Source: Ruegeria arenilitoris (lineage in GTDB: Bacteria > Pseudomonadota > Alphaproteobacteria > Rhodobacterales > Rhodobacteraceae). Taken from it: a stretch of 64,000 nt of DNA. A program made the position numbers and the translations under genes. Location: NCBI RefSeq assembly GCF_013032855.1, contig NZ_WQDA01000007.1, positions 39,188-103,187 on the forward strand, written 5' to 3'. Position 1 is the first letter of the stretch, and each line of letters opens with the position of its first letter. Positions 23,963 to 32,425 of this stretch are shown here, piece after piece. Below the pieces are notes generated by a model. It worked only from the letters and a program-made list of their open reading frames with translations. It searched no databases and was not told the DNA's origin.

Positions 23963-25585
23963 TCAGCCCTCAAGCTCCCGCGCCAAGCCCTCGAACAACA
24001 AGGCAACGGCCTCAGCGCCGGGATCGTTATGTCCAACTAGGTTTTCTTCGGGAACATAAGCTGCTCGGCCCGCCTTCGCACGGCGAATTTTGGCCGTATT
24101 GTTCGCTCCTTCGCGGGCGGCATGTGCGGCATGGGTCAACCCCGATGGGAGAGCGGCAAGCGCGGGTGCCAAGGCGTCAATCATAGTTCTGTCGCCGACC
24201 TTGGCGCCTCCGACTTGGCTGACGCGTTTCAGGCCTTCTTCCAGGGATTTGGCTACGGTTGCCCCATTGGCACATGCGTCACCAGCTGCATTGAAGAAAA
24301 TTGCTAGTATCACACCGGAGGAGCCACCCATGGTTTGGCTCAATTCATTGCCCAACGCCGGGAACAGCTGAGTCAAATCAGCGAGCGGCATGCGGTCAAG
24401 GCTGCCTTGCAGCGCTCTTGCGGCCGTCGCCAATGTGCTTCCTGTGTCGCCATCACCGGATTTCGCGTCCAGTTCGTTCAGATTCTTCTCAGCGTTGATG
24501 AGGAGTTCAGACAAGCGCGAGATCGTTTCCCTTGTGGTGGGATTGTTCGAAGGAATTGGATCGATCGGCGTCAGGCCGTCAGGCAATGGTGCCACTTTGA
24601 TCGGGTCGATGGAATTGACCCCGGGCCACGCGGCCAGATCAACAGGTGCTTCAAGAGCTGACAAATCGGCCTGATCCACGGGTAGAATGGAAACAGAAAA
24701 CCCGTGCATATCTAGCGATGTCATCATGGGGGCCGGACCGATGATATGGTGGGCAATACCGGTTTCGGACAAGGCGTGCGTTAGGACAGCCATTTCCAGC
24801 GGAGTCGTGGAACCGAGGTTGTTGACCAACGCCACACATTCCCCGGCCCCAAGCCGTTGCCTCAGCTTCTCCACCACTGTGGACATGGCCGATACGGCAT
24901 TTGAGAATTCGACTTGCTGCACACCCGGCTCGCCATGGATGCCCAAACCAAGTTCCGCCTTGCCGGGTGCGATCCTGTCTTCTTTCGGAGATCCCGGAAC
25001 GGTACAGGTGTCCAGGCTCATACCAATGCTGACAACCTTTTCGATGGTGCTACTGGCTGCTTTGGCAACGGTGTCCAGGTCAGCACCGCTTTCCGCAAGC
25101 GCTCCGGCGATTTTGTGCACGAACAACGTGCCTGCCACGCCACGTGGTTGCGGCAGGTCGGGCAGGGCGATGTCGTCGTCGACGACCACCATTTCAACCT
25201 TGCGACCCAATGCACGGGCGCGTTCAGCGGCCAGCCCAAAGTTCAGCCGGTCACCGGTATAGTTCTTGACGATCAGCAAGCACCCAGCCTCACCCGTGAC
25301 TGCAAGAATGCCCGCCAGAACCGCCTCGACAGACGGGGACGCAAACACTTCGCCGCAGACTGCGGCCGTCAGCATACCGGCGCCAACAAAGCCCGCATGG
25401 GCGGGCTCGTGACCTGACCCTCCACCGGACACCAACGCCACCTTCGACTTGTCCCAATCCGACCTGTAGACAACTTTGATATGCGGGTAGCCGTCCAGCC
25501 GGGTAAGCCTCCCTCCAGAGGAGGCCAGAAGACCGTCTATGGCATCTGTTACCAGGGTTTCTTTTGTGTTGAGGAACTGGGCCAT
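23963..25585 (-). CDS. Single-chain dihydroxyacetone-kinase-family kinase (DhaK-DhaL fusion)
   Basis: 540 residues. The DhaK half (1-320) has GGGSGHEPAHAGFVGAGML and GLGIHGEPG, whose His217 corresponds to the residue that binds the carbonyl substrate covalently in E. coli DhaK. The DhaL half (about 345-540) has the nucleotide motif KSGDGDTGSTL and MGGSSG. It is the ATP-dependent type with both domains in one chain. Relatives phosphorylate dihydroxyacetone or other short ketoses such as erythrulose. Lying in a sugar ABC operon with an isomerase and dehydrogenase, its substrate is probably a short or branched ketose rather than dihydroxyacetone itself. Confidence 0.9.
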   Translation of the reverse strand: MAQFLNTKETLVTDAIDGLLASSGGRLTRLDGYPHIKVVYRSDWDKSKVALVSGGGSGHEPAHAGFVGAGMLTAAVCGEVFASPSVEAVLAGILAVTGEAGCLLIVKNYTGDRLNFGLAAERARALGRKVEMVVVDDDIALPDLPQPRGVAGTLFVHKIAGALAESGADLDTVAKAASSTIEKVVSIGMSLDTCTVPGSPKEDRIAPGKAELGLGIHGEPGVQQVEFSNAVSAMSTVVEKLRQRLGAGECVALVNNLGSTTPLEMAVLTHALSETGIAHHIIGPAPMMTSLDMHGFSVSILPVDQADLSALEAPVDLAAWPGVNSIDPIKVAPLPDGLTPIDPIPSNNPTTRETISRLSELLINAEKNLNELDAKSGDGDTGSTLATAARALQGSLDRMPLADLTQLFPALGNELSQTMGGSSGVILAIFFNAAGDACANGATVAKSLEEGLKRVSQVGGAKVGDRTMIDALAPALAALPSGLTHAAHAAREGANNTAKIRRAKAGRAAYVPEENLVGHNDPGAEAVALLFEGLARELEG

Positions 25586-25595
25586 GCTTTGCTCC

Positions 25596-26588
25596 TTAAT
25601 TCACCCGCGCGCCGGACGCGTCAAAATACAATGGGTTGTGGGGGCGGATTTTAATAATTTTTCCAGATGGATAGTCCTGGTGGACATCTATCAACGTCAC
25701 GACCGGGTGACCGTTTAGGTCCAAGTGCAGTCGTGTTTGATCACCCAGATGCTCGGCGCGTATCACGCGCGCCTCGCTGCCTTCACCTTCAACGATGTTT
25801 TCCGGGCGAAGACCAATCTGCGGACCTTTGTGGTCGCCTCCGAACAACTCGGACGGCAGGATGTTTATCCGTGGCAGACCCAACCTGCTGGCCACGTAAA
25901 CGCTGCCGGGATTTTCGTAGATATCGCGAGGGGTACCGTACTGAACCAGCCTGCCGTTTTCCAAAACGCCGATATGCGTGGCCATTGTCATGGCTTCCAC
26001 CTGATCATGGGTCACATAAAGCAAGGTTGATCCCAGGTCGGCCTGAATTCTCTTCAACTCGACCCGCAAATCCGCCCGAAGCTTGGCGTCCAAAGAGCTG
26101 AGCGGTTCGTCCATCAGGAAGATCTGGGGGTCACGCACCAGCGCCCGTCCGATCGAGACACGCTGCATTTCGCCGCCAGACAGTTCGGTGGCTTTGTTGT
26201 CCAGTTTGTGCGGGATCTGCAGGATCTCCGACACTTCGTTGACCTTCCTGGCGATCTCATCCTCTGGCGTCTTCAGGATCGGCGACCGCAGAGGGAAAGA
26301 CAGGTTTTCACGCACTGTCATATGCGGGTACAGCGAGTACTGCTGGAAAACCATCGCCACATCGCGCTGGGCGGGTGTATCCATCCCGACGTCGCGCCCG
26401 GCAATGCGAACCGTGCCTGAATCCAGTTTCTCAAGCCCGGATATCAGTCTCAGCGTCGTTGTTTTTCCCGCACCCGTCGGACCCAACAACACCACAAAGG
26501 CGCCGTTGGGGATCGTCATTGAGATATCATCCACCGCTTTGATGTCGCCGAATGACTTCGAAATGTTTTCCAGAACGACTTCAGCCAT
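25596..26588 (-). CDS. Sugar ABC transporter ATP-binding protein 2
   Basis: 330 residues. Walker A is GPTGAGKTT, the signature is LSGGEMQRVSIGRAL, Walker B is FLMDEPLSSLD, and the H loop is VTHDQVEA. The C-terminal regulatory OB domain is of the MalK/UgpC type. The start overlaps the end of the other ATPase gene by 8 nt. Two different MalK-like subunits in one operon suggest a heterodimeric motor, as in the rhizobial glycerol transporter with GlpS and GlpT. Confidence 0.93.
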   Translation of the reverse strand: MAEVVLENISKSFGDIKAVDDISMTIPNGAFVVLLGPTGAGKTTTLRLISGLEKLDSGTVRIAGRDVGMDTPAQRDVAMVFQQYSLYPHMTVRENLSFPLRSPILKTPEDEIARKVNEVSEILQIPHKLDNKATELSGGEMQRVSIGRALVRDPQIFLMDEPLSSLDAKLRADLRVELKRIQADLGSTLLYVTHDQVEAMTMATHIGVLENGRLVQYGTPRDIYENPGSVYVASRLGLPRINILPSELFGGDHKGPQIGLRPENIVEGEGSEARVIRAEHLGDQTRLHLDLNGHPVVTLIDVHQDYPSGKIIKIRPHNPLYFDASGARVN

Positions 26589-27678
26589 TGCTCAGTACCT
26601 CGTCGTTCAGTGCGGACCTCAACGCGCGTCCGGTAGATTTTTCGAAAAGGGTCACTGCGGATGAGCGGAACTCCAATCCGACCGTCTCGCCGGGATTGAC
26701 GGTTTCGCGTGCATCAATCCGGGCTTTCAACTCTCCGTTCGGGCTTTGCAGCGTCACGATCTGGGTCGTTCCCAGATATTCAGCGGCCAGGACCTTGGCT
26801 CGGTAGGCGCTGGCATCTGACAGAAAAACATGCTCGGGTCGAACGCCGAAAACCAAGTCACCTTCCGCCCCTTCCATCAGTTTGGGCACGGCTTCGTCAT
26901 GGCCATTCAGTCGAACCATTTCCGAGCCAGGCGCGACCTTTCCCTGAAACGGTAGGAAGTTCATCGACGGAGACCCGATAAAATCCGCAACGAACATTGT
27001 GGCCGGTTTGTCGTAGATTTCCTGCGGCGTGCCGAATTGCTCGATCACAGCGTTGTTCATCACAACGATCTTGTCGCCCATTTGCATGGCTTCCAGTTGG
27101 TCATGTGTGACGTAAACAGTGGTTGCGCCCATGCGATCGTGGAGCGCGCGTAGTTCTTCGGCCATGTGTTCCCGAAACTCGGCATCTAAGGCACCCAGCG
27201 GTTCGTCCATCATGAATGCCTTGGGTTCGCGAACAATTGCGCGACCCAGCGCCACGCGTTGCCTGTCGCCACCTGAAAGCCCACCCACCGGGCTGTCGAG
27301 GATGTCGTTGATCCCCAGAATCCCCGCGACTTCTTCGACTTTGGCTTTGACAGCAGCACGCGGCATGCCCTGCGATATAAGCGGATAGCTGATGTTCTTG
27401 CGCACGTTCATGTGGGGATACAGCGCGAACATCTGGAACACGAAGGCAATGTCCCGCTCTGATGGCGGCCGCTGGCTGATCTCTTCGCCGTCCAGATAGA
27501 TTTCGCCCGACGTTGGAAGCTCCAATCCCGCGATCATCCGCAGCGTCGTCGTTTTCCCGCAACCGGAGGGGCCCAGCAGCATGAAAAACTCGCCGTCTTC
27601 AATCGTGAACGAACTTTCGCGGACAGCCGTGAAATCGCCGAACATCTTCTTTACGTTTTTGACTACGATCTGGGCCAT
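26581..27678 (-). CDS. Sugar ABC transporter ATP-binding protein 1
   Basis: 365 residues from ATG 27678 (CGGAG upstream), where the protein begins MAQIVVKNVKKMF. Walker A is GPSGCGKTT, signature LSGGDRQRVALGRAI, Walker B FMMDEPLGALD, H loop VTHDQLEA. The C-terminal MalK-type domain has F-G-V-R-P-E-H. It pairs with the following ATPase. A longer frame upstream runs through the 62-residue gene and is not coding. Confidence 0.93.
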   Translation of the reverse strand: MAQIVVKNVKKMFGDFTAVRESSFTIEDGEFFMLLGPSGCGKTTTLRMIAGLELPTSGEIYLDGEEISQRPPSERDIAFVFQMFALYPHMNVRKNISYPLISQGMPRAAVKAKVEEVAGILGINDILDSPVGGLSGGDRQRVALGRAIVREPKAFMMDEPLGALDAEFREHMAEELRALHDRMGATTVYVTHDQLEAMQMGDKIVVMNNAVIEQFGTPQEIYDKPATMFVADFIGSPSMNFLPFQGKVAPGSEMVRLNGHDEAVPKLMEGAEGDLVFGVRPEHVFLSDASAYRAKVLAAEYLGTTQIVTLQSPNGELKARIDARETVNPGETVGLEFRSSAVTLFEKSTGRALRSALNDEVLSNG

Positions 27679-27680
27679 TT

Positions 27681-27869
27681 CTACTCCGGGAAATGGCTGA
27701 CTATGATGAACATGACGGTTCCGATCAGCGTGACGATGAAGGAATAAGTGAAGGCCCAAAGGACAAAGGGCTGCATCAGCATGAAGACACCCAGTGCGAT
27801 GAGGATGGTTGCGACCATCTCCCATGGGCCGCGGCGGAGCCGCACCAATCCGGAAAGAAACTCGCTCAT
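27681..27869 (-). CDS. 62-residue membrane protein of the sugar ABC operon
   Basis: 62 residues. A short cytoplasmic start with R-L-R-R-G-P-W is followed by two membrane helices (about 18-38 and 41-58), ending S-H-F-P-E. The ATG overlaps the permease stop (ATGA) and its TAG is 2 bp before the ATPase start, so it is a genuine operon member. I do not recognise a named family. Small membrane proteins also occur in glycerol-type ABC operons, but this sequence does not look like the DUF2160 protein of those. It could be an accessory subunit of the transporter. Confidence 0.8.
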   Translation of the reverse strand: MSEFLSGLVRLRRGPWEMVATILIALGVFMLMQPFVLWAFTYSFIVTLIGTVMFIIVSHFPE

Positions 27870-28804
27870 TTGCGTACGGCTCCGAATGTTATCCCGCGCA
27901 GCAAGTGTTTGCGCATCAGGATGGTGAAAATCATGACCGGGATCAGGAAGATCGTCGCGCCGGCCGCAACGGCAGGCCAGTCCAAGCCGCCGATACCGAT
28001 GATGGTCGGGATGAACGGTGGTGCAGTTTGCGCGTTTGCGGATGTCAGCAGCACGGCGAACGCGTACTCATTCCAGGCGAAGATCAGGCAGAAGATCGCA
28101 GTTGACGCAATTCCGGTAGCGGCTTGCGGCAGCACCACTTTGTAGAAGGCCTGAAACCTCGTGTACCCATCGATAAGGGCGGCTTCTTCGTACTCTCTGG
28201 GGATTTCGTCGATGAATCCTTTCAGCAACCAGACCGCCAGGGAGATATTCACGCCCGTGTAGAGCAGGATCATCCCGAGATGCGTGTCGCTTAAACCGAG
28301 GTTTCTGAACATCAGGAAGATAGGGATGGCGACAGCGACCGGAGGCATCATCCTTGTACTCAGGATGAAGAACAGAAGGTCATCCTTAAGCGGGACCTTA
28401 AATCGGCTGAACGCATAGGCAGCCAACGTGCCAAGGAAGATACTCAAGAACGTCGAGCCAAATCCGATGATGACCGAATTCATGAAGCGCTCGCCGAACT
28501 TGGAGGGCCCAACGATCACCATGTCGTATTGGCGTACGATCTCATCGGCCCAGTTCTGCGGCGGGTTGGCTTCCAGAAACTCCTGCGTTTGCCTGGTGCG
28601 TGTGGTGAAGAGGTTGACGTAGCCTTCAAGCGTTGGGTCAAAGACCACTTTGGGCGGGTAGCTGATCGCGTCGGACGGAGACTTGAAGCCAGTCAGCAAG
28701 ATCCACACCAGCGGGATCATCGTGATCAGCGCATAAGTGATGACCAGGATGCCTGCGATCCATTTGGACCGGTTCGAAGGTTCAGTGACCGAAAAACTGC
28801 TCAT
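27866..28804 (-). CDS. Sugar ABC transporter permease (MalG-like)
   Basis: 312 residues from ATG 28804, which overlaps the stop of the other permease (ATGA). Six membrane segments are visible. The EAA loop reads E-Y-E-E-A-A-L-I-D-G-Y-T-R-F-Q-A-F-Y-K-V, the coupling site for the ATPases. It is a CUT1-type inner-membrane permease and forms the channel with the partner permease. Confidence 0.93.
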   Translation of the reverse strand: MSSFSVTEPSNRSKWIAGILVITYALITMIPLVWILLTGFKSPSDAISYPPKVVFDPTLEGYVNLFTTRTRQTQEFLEANPPQNWADEIVRQYDMVIVGPSKFGERFMNSVIIGFGSTFLSIFLGTLAAYAFSRFKVPLKDDLLFFILSTRMMPPVAVAIPIFLMFRNLGLSDTHLGMILLYTGVNISLAVWLLKGFIDEIPREYEEAALIDGYTRFQAFYKVVLPQAATGIASTAIFCLIFAWNEYAFAVLLTSANAQTAPPFIPTIIGIGGLDWPAVAAGATIFLIPVMIFTILMRKHLLRGITFGAVRK

Positions 28805-29748
28805 CTCTGTTTCACCTTGTTCAGGGCTTTGACGTAGATCGACGCAAGGCCGAACACGGTGACGAACAAGATGATCGCATAGGCCGAGGCGTAGCCCGTC
28901 CGCCACTTCTCAAACGCCTCTCGCTTGAGATTGATTGAGGTGAGTTCCGTTACAGATCCCGGCCCACCGCCTGTCAGCTGAACAACCAGGTCGAACATCT
29001 TGAAGTTCTCGATCCCTCGAAACAGCACCGCGAGCATCAGGAACGGCAGCACCATCGGAATGGTGATCGTAAAGAACTGCCGCAGCTTGCTGGCCCTGTC
29101 GATCTCAGCCGCCTCGTAGATGTAGTCGGGAATGCTGCGCAGCCCGGCCAGACAAATCAGCATCACGAAGGGGGTCCACATCCAGGTGTCAACGATCACG
29201 ATCGCCCAAGGGGCCAACGTGACGGACCCCAGCATTTCAAAGCTTGAGGGGTCCTTGCCCGTGAACCATGACACGATGTAGTTGAACAGGCCGATTTGAG
29301 GCTGATACAGGAATTTCCAGAAGTTCCCGACGACGGCCGGGGACAGCATCATCGGCAGCACGATGATCGTGGTCCAAAGATCGTTGCCCTTGAATTTCTT
29401 GTTGATCAGCCACGCCAGCGTGAACCCGATCAGGACCTGGAAAAAGATCGTCCAGAACAGGAAATGCGCCGTCGCCTGCATGTTCAGCCAGGTGTCTGAA
29501 TCAGTCAGGATACGTTCGTAATTCCTGAGTCCGACGTCTTTGACCTCGCGCCCGATCCGGTTGGCCTTGTAGTTGGTAAAACTCAGTTGGATGGTCCAGA
29601 TCAACGGAAAGATGTTGATCGCCAGCAATAGAAAAATCGTTGGTGAGATGAAAATCCAGGCGATCGCGCGGTCGGATAATCCTCGGATTTTTCGCGCAAC
29701 TCGCTCGGGCGTTGCCTGCGCAACGCGATTTACGGTCCTGTCAGACAT
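28801..29748 (-). CDS. Sugar ABC transporter permease (MalF-like)
   Basis: 315 residues from ATG 29748; a GTG at 29781 would add 11 residues. Six membrane segments begin at about residue 30, and the EAA loop reads Y-I-Y-E-A-A-E-I-D-R-A-S-K-L-R-Q-F-F. It is a CUT1-type permease and is followed directly by its partner. A hairpin at 29792-29813 separates it from the binding-protein gene. Confidence 0.93.
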   Translation of the reverse strand: MSDRTVNRVAQATPERVARKIRGLSDRAIAWIFISPTIFLLLAINIFPLIWTIQLSFTNYKANRIGREVKDVGLRNYERILTDSDTWLNMQATAHFLFWTIFFQVLIGFTLAWLINKKFKGNDLWTTIIVLPMMLSPAVVGNFWKFLYQPQIGLFNYIVSWFTGKDPSSFEMLGSVTLAPWAIVIVDTWMWTPFVMLICLAGLRSIPDYIYEAAEIDRASKLRQFFTITIPMVLPFLMLAVLFRGIENFKMFDLVVQLTGGGPGSVTELTSINLKREAFEKWRTGYASAYAIILFVTVFGLASIYVKALNKVKQR

Positions 29749-29791
29749 CTCTTTGCCAGCTCTTGTTGGTTTAGGACTCACGGGTGAAGGT

Positions 29792-29813
29792 GGAGCGGGA
29801 TTGCACCCGCTCC
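29792..29813 (-). other. Intercistronic hairpin between binding protein and permease
   Basis: GGAGCGGG (29792-29799) pairs with CCCGCTCC (29806-29813) around a 6-nt loop in the 79-bp gap after the binding-protein stop. No T-tract is present. Such hairpins stabilise the upstream mRNA so that binding protein is made in excess over permease. Confidence 0.65.
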
Positions 29814-29827
29814 TGCCTGTGTCCGGA

Positions 29828-31147
29828 CTACAGCTTGCCTTCGTCTTCGAAGACTTCGGTCCAGTCTTGGATCAGAAGATCAAGCGCTTCTTGAGCGGTG
29901 CCCTGGTCCGCAACCACGTAGTCGTGGATGCGCTTCTGCATCGCCAGCAGCAGTTCCGCATAAGCCGGCTCCTGCCAGAAATCCTGCACCCCGGCCATCG
30001 CTTCCAGGAAGTCACCGGCAAACGGCTGGCTGTCAACAAAACCCGGATCTTCCAGTACGGAGTTATGGGCCGAGTAGCCGCCGAGCTCCCACCATTTGGC
30101 CTGAACGTCCGGTTGTGCAAACCACTTGATGTACTCAAGTGCGGCGTCCTGTTTGTCAGAGTAGCTGACAACAGAGATACCTTGTCCGCCCAGTGTCGAA
30201 CCTGCCTGATTTTGTGGTGGGTTCACAAAGAAGTCGATCTTGTCGCCGCCGGTATTGGGATCGGCGTAGAGACCCGGGAAGAACGCAAACCAGTTCATCG
30301 CCATGGCGACCTGACCGGACTTAAAGGCGTCCAGACTCTCACCCATGTAAGAGTTGGTATATCCCGGAGGCGTCGCCGTTTCGTAGAATTCCTTGTAGAA
30401 CTCCAGAGCTTCAACCGCTTCGGGTGAGTTTACCGCACCTTCCATGTCATATGAGCCCGGGGTGTTTTCGTATTTGAAGCCCCAAGGATACAGCGCTCCG
30501 GTGACACCCATGGTGATCCCTTCCGAGCCGCGCTCGGTAAAGATTGCTGCCCCATAGACGGTCTTGCCGTCGATCTCACGACCTTGGAAGAACTGAGCGA
30601 TCTGCAGCAGCTCTTTCTGAGACTGTGGCTCACGCAGGTCCTGACCAGTCGCTTCTTTGTATGCGGCTTGGATGTCGGGGTTCTCGAACCAGTCCTTGCG
30701 ATAGAACCAGCCATTCGCATCGCCCATCGCTGGCAGCGCATAGTAGTTCGGCGTGCCCTTGGGCCAGGTCGAGTAAGCGTAAACAGTGGCCGGCGCGAAA
30801 TCGTCCATGCTGATGCCTTCAGCATCGAAGAAGTCGTTCAGTTTGACATAGTGGCCATTCTCAGCGCCCCCGCCGATCCACTGGCTGTCACCGATCAACA
30901 AGTCGCAGAGCTTGCCCCCAGAGTTCAGCTCGTTCAGCATCCGATCCGCAAAATTCGGCCAGGGAACAAACTCGAAGTTCATCGTGTGACCGGATTCGGC
31001 TTCGAATTCCTTTGAAAGCTCGACAAGCGCGTTGGCCGGGTCCCATGCAGCCCAACAAAGCGTCAGATCTTCAGCATTCGCCTTGGTGGAAAGAGTAGTA
31101 GCGGCAAGGACTATTGCGCTGGCCGAGGCCAGTTTTGTGTAAGTCAT
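29828..31147 (-). CDS. Sugar ABC transporter substrate-binding protein
   Basis: 439 residues. The signal peptide ends near T-K-A-N-A-E-D (about residue 25). The mature part is a CUT1 cluster extracellular binding protein, Trp- and Tyr-rich as usual for sugar or polyol ligands. GGGAGGAATGG lies directly before the ATG. It is the first gene of the ten-gene operon, so it receives the operator region at 31212-31259. Confidence 0.93.
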   Translation of the reverse strand: MTYTKLASASAIVLAATTLSTKANAEDLTLCWAAWDPANALVELSKEFEAESGHTMNFEFVPWPNFADRMLNELNSGGKLCDLLIGDSQWIGGGAENGHYVKLNDFFDAEGISMDDFAPATVYAYSTWPKGTPNYYALPAMGDANGWFYRKDWFENPDIQAAYKEATGQDLREPQSQKELLQIAQFFQGREIDGKTVYGAAIFTERGSEGITMGVTGALYPWGFKYENTPGSYDMEGAVNSPEAVEALEFYKEFYETATPPGYTNSYMGESLDAFKSGQVAMAMNWFAFFPGLYADPNTGGDKIDFFVNPPQNQAGSTLGGQGISVVSYSDKQDAALEYIKWFAQPDVQAKWWELGGYSAHNSVLEDPGFVDSQPFAGDFLEAMAGVQDFWQEPAYAELLLAMQKRIHDYVVADQGTAQEALDLLIQDWTEVFEDEGKL

Positions 31148-31211
31148 CCATTCCTCCCTTTTTTCGCCGTCAATCGAGGATGTGCGAATCGCGGCATACC
31201 CCCAAGGCTAT

Positions 31212-31229
31212 TTGAGGTACGCACATCAA
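31212..31229. promoter_or_regulatory. Operator half of a LacI-type pair (proximal)
   Basis: TTGAGGT-ACGC-ACATCAA is an 18-bp palindrome with one mismatch and a central CG, the symmetry typical of LacI-family operators. It lies 65 bp upstream of the binding-protein start. Confidence 0.75.
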
Positions 31230-31241
31230 GTCTAGATATTT

Positions 31242-31259
31242 TTGAGGTTCGTACCTCAA
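31242..31259. promoter_or_regulatory. Operator of a LacI-type pair (distal, perfect)
   Basis: TTGAGGT-TCGT-ACCTCAA has perfect 7-bp arms with a central CG. Its centre is exactly 30 bp from the proximal copy, about three helical turns, so two dimers would bind the same DNA face. The likely ligand is the LacI protein encoded in the operon. Confidence 0.8.
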
Positions 31260-31544
31260 GCGGACGGTGGTTGACGATTGGTGCTCCTTTAAATCACTGA
31301 TGTAATGTAATTTTATTCCATTTGGTCGGTGTGCATGTATTTTCAGCAGTGAGGCATAAAGGGCCGCACCCGCCAAAATTGGCCCAGCTCACGATCACGT
31401 CCATCATGCGGCCAACCGGATTTTGGAACCCGCTTATGAGGCTCTAGCGGATTATTCGGTCGATACCCTTGAGGATTGGAGATAGCGTCAAACGGCACGG
31501 GTCACTCTGGCTCGTGCGTAACTCGTATGGTCAGGGGCAGACGT

Positions 31545-32324
31545 ATGAACGCGCTCTCTATCGTCAGATTGAACCGGTACCCAATCAAAGGCTTGAGTGC
31601 CGATCCGATGCAAACCGTGACGCTGCGGGCAGGGGAGGGGATCCCGGGTGATCGCCTGTTCGGATTTGCGCGCTACAACTCCGGATTCGACCCACAGAAC
31701 CCTCAGCCACTGCCGAAAGATCGCTTTGTTGTTCTGTTGAATGAGGCCGCGCTGGCAGGCGTCGAGACGAGTTTTGATTTTGAGACCCAAGATCTTGAGA
31801 TCAAAGCGAACGGCAAAACGCAAAGCTTCAATATGCGAACACCAGAAGACCGGACGGATGCGGCAAGTTTCCTGTCTTCAGAGATCGACTTGAAAGATCC
31901 CGAATTGCCGGAATTCGTCTCGTCTGCTCCTCACCGGTTTACGGATGTGTCCGTCGTCTCACCAAAAATGATGAACGCGATATCCGTTCTTAATCGCGCG
32001 TCGGTGAGAGAGTTGGGTGAAAAACTGAACGCAGAGATCCAGCCAGCGCGGTTCCGCGCGAACATCGAGATAGACGGCTTGCCTTCGTTTTCCGAGTTGG
32101 ATGCAGTTGGATCAGTTCTGAGATTTGGCGATGTTGAGTTGAAGATACTATCGCGTACGAAAAGATGTGCGGCCACTGAAGTGAACCCGGATACGGCCGA
32201 GCGTGACTTGAAAATACCCTATCTTATTAGGAAGTTGATGGGGCACATGGATATGGGAATCTATGTCGAGGTGACCAAAGGCGGAACCCTAAGTGTCGGC
32301 CAACCCGGGGAAATGCTTGCCTGA
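31545..32324 (+). CDS. MOSC domain protein
   Basis: 259 residues from ATG 31545 (AGGGG upstream). The N-terminal beta-barrel part starts S-I-V-R-L-N-R-Y-P-I-K-G-L-S with G-I-P-G-D-R. The MOSC core ends with R-T-K-R-C-A-A-T-E-V-N-P, containing the conserved Cys of the family. MOSC proteins handle sulfur or the molybdenum cofactor; for this branch no substrate is established. It is divergent from the sugar operon and followed by minus-strand genes. Confidence 0.88.
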   Translation: MNALSIVRLNRYPIKGLSADPMQTVTLRAGEGIPGDRLFGFARYNSGFDPQNPQPLPKDRFVVLLNEAALAGVETSFDFETQDLEIKANGKTQSFNMRTPEDRTDAASFLSSEIDLKDPELPEFVSSAPHRFTDVSVVSPKMMNAISVLNRASVRELGEKLNAEIQPARFRANIEIDGLPSFSELDAVGSVLRFGDVELKILSRTKRCAATEVNPDTAERDLKIPYLIRKLMGHMDMGIYVEVTKGGTLSVGQPGEMLA

Positions 32325-32425
32325 ATGCCGCCCCCCTCAGATTGGCGACCTCGGGAAACCCCTGTTCCATATTCAATCGTGAAAAAGATCTTCGGTTTTT
32401 GCTGGTTCGCCCGGGGTGGCGATGT

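Larger units (their letters stand above)
31148..31544. other. Regulatory region between sugar operon and MOSC gene
   Basis: 397 bp between divergent genes. It contains the two palindromes at 31212-31229 and 31242-31259 described separately, in an AT-rich stretch. I see no gene. No confident -35/-10 pair was identified, although TTGAGG and TTGATG inside the palindromes could serve as -35 elements on the minus strand. Confidence 0.6.
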
